Below are positions 60,191 through 64,000 of a stretch of DNA of 64,000 bases, in pieces. Made by a program: the position numbers and the translations under genes. Position 1 is the first letter of the stretch, and the number at the start of each line of letters is the position of its first letter. The stretch comes from Gnetum montanum (taxonomy: Eukaryota > Streptophyta > Gnetopsida > Gnetales > Gnetaceae): positions 188,452 to 252,451 of the forward strand of contig MNCI01003892.1 in assembly GCA_015680685.1 (NCBI GenBank). Direction: 5' to 3'. The notes under the pieces are model-generated. The model worked only from the letters and a program-made list of their open reading frames with translations, did not search any database and was not told the origin of the DNA.

Positions 60191-60790
60191 CCAATTATTT
60201 ATAAATCTTCTCTAGCCAAAGAGTCACTATAGGGGAGCCAATGATTATATTTATCTCAGTTATTCATAATCTCTATTATATATAATAATATATTTATAAT
60301 CATAAACATAAATGATTATATATAATGATTATAAACATTTCATCATAAATAAAGTTAGCTATTTATAATCATTTCATTATATATATCTTATGGAAAATGC
60401 TAACTGAGATATAATCATTCTATATTAGCATTATGAATGAATAAATAATATCTCTAAAATTATGGATTATGAGTAATATTTCATCATATCTTGGCTTTAT
60501 TTATTATGAAATGTTTACCGTTCGAATGAATCTTATAATCCATAATATCTCATATTATAATTATGGATTATTGATCTAATTATAATTATCTCATAACGTT
60601 TATTGGATTTCATAATAATTATAATATAATAATTATGAATGAGTTGTAAGCATCATTCATATCTTGTCCATTGTAACAATTATGTCAATATACAAAAGCT
60701 CGTGATATAATAATAACAATATTTATGCATTTGTAACGTGATTTTTTATATCTCCATGAATGAATATGCATTACAAATATATGTTGTAGT
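60190..60790. repeat. AT-rich self-complementary 'ataatcat/atgattat' tract
   Basis: The words 'ataatcat', 'atgattat' and 'ataattat' occur many times on both strands, so the tract could form multiple hairpins. No genes are present. Confidence 0.5.
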
Positions 60791-60799
60791 GCCAATTTA

Positions 60800-61060
60800 G
60801 TTTAATCTCTTCATATTTCCTCACCTGCATGCACCACATGCATGGGAGCTAAAGAATCAGTATAGGGGAGTTGAATCTCTACTCAATTAACGTCCCCTAA
60901 CCCTTGAGCTTCTCATTTGTCTCTTTGTATTTCCTAACATGCAAGCACCACATGCAAGGGAGCTAAAAAGTCACTATAGGAGAGTTAAATCTCTATTCAA
61001 TTAATGCCCTCAACCCTTGGGCTTCCCATTCATCTCTTCGTATTCCCTCACATGTAGGGC
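60800..61060. repeat. Tandem repeat of about 105-120 bp
   Basis: 'ctctt.gtatttcct.ac.tgca.gcaccacatgca.gggagctaaa' starts near 60808 and 60930, and a third partial start is at about 61036. Each full unit continues with 'tcactataggggagttgaatctct' and 'ccctaacccttgagcttc'. A similar word also occurs alone near 60220. Confidence 0.7.
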
Positions 61061-61069
61061 CCAACGTGG

Positions 61070-61175
61070 GTAATAATGAATATTTATTATTATTATAAAT
61101 GGTGATGGTTATGATTATAGTAACAATGAATATTTATTATTATTATAAATGATGATGATTATGGTTACAGTGATG
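61070..61175. repeat. Short tandem duplication (about 51 bp)
   Basis: 'gtaataatgaatatttatta' through 'gatggttatgattata' is followed by a second copy starting 'gtaacaatgaatatttatta'. Then comes a 'gatggttacgatcatgg' trinucleotide-like tail. Confidence 0.7.
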
Positions 61176-61429
61176 GTTACGATCATGGAAACGGTTAAGG
61201 TGATGACGGTTATAGTGTGATGTAGTATTTAAAGATATTAAACTTAGGTATTGTGTTACAAGATTAAGAAGTGCAATATTGGAATTCATGTAGTTTTAGA
61301 AACATGGATTTTGCTGTTATTAGTCCAAATAGAGAAGGTGAAGAACACTTTCTTTGAAATCAGCAACAACAACCATCTACTACAACAAGTAGTGCAACAA
61401 CTATCTACTACAACAAGTAATGCAATCTC

Positions 61430-61960
61430 TGCTTATATGTGAAGGTGCAAGGGTAATGCTTACAGTTAACCTTTGACCTAAAGTAGGACTGGTGAATGGT
61501 GCATTTGGCATGATTCACAGTATTATGTATCCTTAAGGTCAATAGCCACTTGCATTACCATTATACGTTATTGTTGATTTTGACTCCTACATTGAATGTG
61601 CCTTTGATAATGGTAATCTTCATCATGTGCCAATTGTACCTATGGTCCAAGGAACATCTTATCAATCACCATTATGATTGGCATGGGTCATGATTATTCA
61701 TAAATTTCAAGAAGTGACACTGAAGTTATGGATCTAACATTTGTTGCATTATCTAGAGTCAAGACCATTGATTTTTTAAAGATTCATCCTCCTTTTTCAT
61801 GTGCAAAGATATAGAAAGATTTCAGATGCTAAACATCTCCAAAGTAGAATTGCACAAGAAGTTTGTTTTGCTTAGTTGGAGAATTAGGCATATTGAATTC
61901 ACACTTATTATAGTATTTTGCCTCTTTCTTAATTCTATTATACAACTATGTAATATTTGT
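61430..61960 (+). pseudogene. Second PIF1-type helicase C-terminus, decayed
   Basis: From 61443 the frame reads 'GARVMLTVN', a stop, then 'VGLVNGAFGMIHSIMY' and 'LPLYVIVDFDSY'. It continues to 'VPIVPMVQG' and 'LAWVMIIHKFQEVTL' (about 61680-61725), the worn 'LAWALTIHKSQG.TL' motif. After that 'SRVKTIDFLKIHPPF' (about 61755-61800) corresponds to the final 'ALSRV' helicase motif. The order matches the helicase remnant at 54.6-55.4 kb, but this copy is on the opposite strand. The N-terminal half is missing. Confidence 0.75.
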
Positions 61961-62521
61961 TGCAATAATTGTGCAATATATTCCTTCATCAACATATATG
62001 AAATATATGACTTTTCTTTTAACCAATTTATGTTTACCAGTATATATTATTTGGAATGCAAATAGTGATGATAACTTAAAAAATAAAAAAAATAATTAAA
62101 TTCTACTCATAGACGATGAAACCGCTACAGAAGAGAACTTACAGGTCTAACGTTTGTTGTAGTACCTAGAGTCAAGACCATTAATTCTTTAAAAATTCAC
62201 TCTACTTTTCATATGCAAAGATATAAAAAAATTTCAGATGCCAAACATCTTCAAGTAGAATTGCACAGGAAATTCGTTTTGCTCAATTAGATGATTAGGT
62301 ATATTAAGTTTACACTTATCATTGTATTTTTCCTTTTGCTCAATCCTATTATGTAGCCCTATAATGTTTGTTGCAATAATTGTGCAATGTATTCCTTCAT
62401 CAACACATACGAAATATATAAACTTTTATTTTAACCAATTTATGTTTACCAGTATATATTATTTGAAATGCAAATAGTGATGATAACTTAAAAATAAAAA
62501 ATAATAATTAAATTCTACTCA
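61731..62521. repeat. Tandem duplication of the helicase tail (about 413 bp period)
   Basis: Unit 1 (61731-62110) and unit 2 (62144-62521) share 'ctagagtcaagaccatt', 'atttcagatgc.aaacatct', 'tttgttgcaataattgtgcaat' and 'tttatgtttaccagtatatattattt'. They start at the last helicase motif and extend into the 3' flank. Substitutions are moderate. Confidence 0.85.
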
Positions 62522-62540
62522 TTGCTCACTAAACCACTCC

Positions 62541-62568
62541 ACTAGCTTATATATATATATAAGCTAGT
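62541..62568. repeat. 28 bp perfect palindrome with TA core
   Basis: The sequence from 'actagctta' through an alternating TA core to 'taagctagt' equals its own reverse complement. It lies 20 bp after the second helicase-tail duplicate. Confidence 0.9.
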
Positions 62569-63560
62569 TATATTGTGTATTTCATATGAGGATAGCATTT
62601 GTTTATGAAGCACGATGTAAAAATTGTTGGATTTTGCACCATATTTATTCAAATCTTGTTTTCTTCCATTATGGTAACAGTAAATTCTATAATCCCATTG
62701 AACTTTTTAGTTAACTATCAAGACAATGCATCAATGTTAGCATGGGAAACTGTTAACTTTATATAAAATAGTGAAATAGGTGACTAGCAGCTATGCATGG
62801 ATCCCATTGTGGGCAAGTGTAGACGGTTATAATTGGCAAATTTTCCCTTTCATTCTCCAACTTTGCCCATGTATAACAAAATAAATATATATTACAAATA
62901 AAACCTTATGTTTAATGTTTCCTACTCAAATAAAAAATATGAACATTTTTTTAATCATGGTTATAAGCTATTCCTAAGTCATGTTAAAGTCATACTTAAT
63001 ATGGCATCATGAATATCATATCATGAATAAGTTACAATTTACAAATTTAACCAATGACCTCACACTGTATAGAGAATTCATGTGCCTTATGATACCAATG
63101 AGGCATAGGTTATGTGATAAAATAGCATGGAATGCTTAAGAACATAATCCACATTTTCAAAATAATCTATAAATAGCATTTTATCCATGCTAAATCTTTA
63201 TTTTTCATACAACTATAACACAATAAAGCCACTTCTAAATCATGCAAATGTAGCCAATTTATGCACTAGCAAAACAATGATGAGGTAAATAGAAAAATAA
63301 TGATCATCGAAGCCTCGATGGCTACGAGATTCTACTACATAGAATATTTATACTTTATATGCAATGACAAAAATGATTTATGGGGTTAATAAACTCATGC
63401 ATTTCAAATAACACTTTTAAGCTATTAAATTATCACAATGACTTAAGATGTTGTGGCTGCTCTTAAGTCATACTACATATTGTCATATAATGTATAAGAA
63501 AATATCAACCTTTCATAAATAATCTCTATAGGAAACTCAAAAAAAAAACAAATATCATTA
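62569..63560. other. AT-rich intergenic stretch
   Basis: No gene or element was recognised on either strand. Confidence 0.4.
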
Positions 63561-63564
63561 ACAA

Positions 63565-64000
63565 TTTTGAGGTTGTATGTTTATGCTAAAGCATTCTTGA
63601 AGGCTTCTTTGTGTTTATTCAACAACATTCGAAAGGTCCTAGCCTTGAATTAGTATCCAATTGTAGTGTAATCTTAAATCACTAAATCATATACAAGATC
63701 ATTACTCACAACAATAGGATATGACTTAGTTAGTCTACTAATATCTTGTAAAATCTTGGACTTGATTATTGGTATAGAATTAGCTTCATCAATGTCTTTC
63801 TATTTGGCCTTATTATACATTGTCTTTTCTATTGTGCTTTTTCTTGATGAAATCTTGAATAAGTTCATAATTGAGTCAATGTGAGCAAACTAATTTTTAA
63901 ACTTAGAGTTGTGGAATATCATACTCAACATTAATGGTGATAAGTAGTCACCTTTTGGCATGACCCATCCATTTATCTATACTTCTTCAAAATATTTTAT
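63565..64000 (-). pseudogene. Unrecognised coding frame with stops at likely Gln codons, runs off window
   Basis: Read from the window edge on the minus strand, one frame of about 145 codons continues without frameshift. It includes 'GWVMPKGDYLSPLMLSMIFH', 'DSIMNLFKISSRKS', 'ILQDISRLTKSYPIVVSNDL' and 'KARTFRMLLNKHKEAFKNAL'. It is interrupted by six TAA or TAG codons, each replaceable by CAA or CAG. This suggests one protein, decayed mainly by C to T change. The family was not recognised. It may be part of a longer element to the right. Confidence 0.45.

Noticed and set aside
62141-62530. Separate gene after the helicase remnant
   Set aside because: It is the second unit of the tandem duplication of the helicase tail.
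1-64000. CRISPR array, bacterial operon or phage region
   Set aside because: Gene density, introns, plant families and retroelements all point to plant nuclear DNA; no regular spacer-repeat array was seen.

Overview
The window looks like nuclear DNA from a large-genome land plant. It is AT-rich and gene-poor, and it is packed with old LTR retrotransposons, a LINE, SINE-like units, Helitron-type fragments and minisatellites. The only host-gene-like sequences are plant-type: a DUF247 gene remnant and a CCR4-type deadenylase retrocopy. No open, intact protein gene was found. The heavy decay of every element, with no young full-length copy, would suit a gymnosperm, but that is a guess and not shown by the sequence.

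Layout. 0-7.3 kb: a regular array of four tRNA-B-box-like units, minisatellites, a CCR4-like pseudogene (+), a solo-LTR candidate and a SINE-like unit. 7.3-11.7 kb: an Athila-like LTR and its extra ORF ('ORF Q') on the minus strand, then a mirror-image partial copy on the plus strand. 11.7-13.8 kb: a LINE reverse transcriptase remnant (+). 14.7-17.7 kb: an array of interspersed duplications with a tRNA-derived SINE. 18.3-21.2 kb: a broken DUF247 gene (-) and a tandem duplicate of its 5' end. 21.2-23.4 kb: degenerate repeats.

23.6-48.3 kb is a nest of three Athila-like Ty3/gypsy elements, all on the minus strand. E1 (24952-35269) has both LTRs, a tRNA-Asp-type primer site, gag, protease and ORF Q, but an assembly gap lies where RT and integrase are expected. 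E1 is inserted in an older element E0, between E0's noncoding module S and its integrase. To the right lies E2 (37130-48251), with ORF Q, module S, integrase, RT/RNase H, protease, gag, primer site and 5' LTR, all decayed. Comparing the three gives a module order of 5' LTR, PBS, gag, PR, RT, RH, IN, S, Q, 3' LTR. A pyrimidine-rich, PPT-like motif recurs at the S and Q boundaries.

48-55.4 kb is very AT-rich. It contains a tandem duplication with coding-like frames, an RPA70-like single-strand-binding remnant and a PIF1-type helicase remnant, the gene pair typical of plant Helitrons. A second PIF1-type C-terminus lies at 61.4 kb on the plus strand, and its tail is tandemly duplicated. The window ends in an unrecognised decayed coding frame on the minus strand.

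Many in-frame stops sit where Gln, Arg or Trp would be expected, and the primer-site differences are all transitions. This points to long-term C-to-T decay of silenced, methylated DNA. The least familiar system here is ORF Q, a coiled-coil protein with a conserved C-terminal motif, together with its upstream module S.
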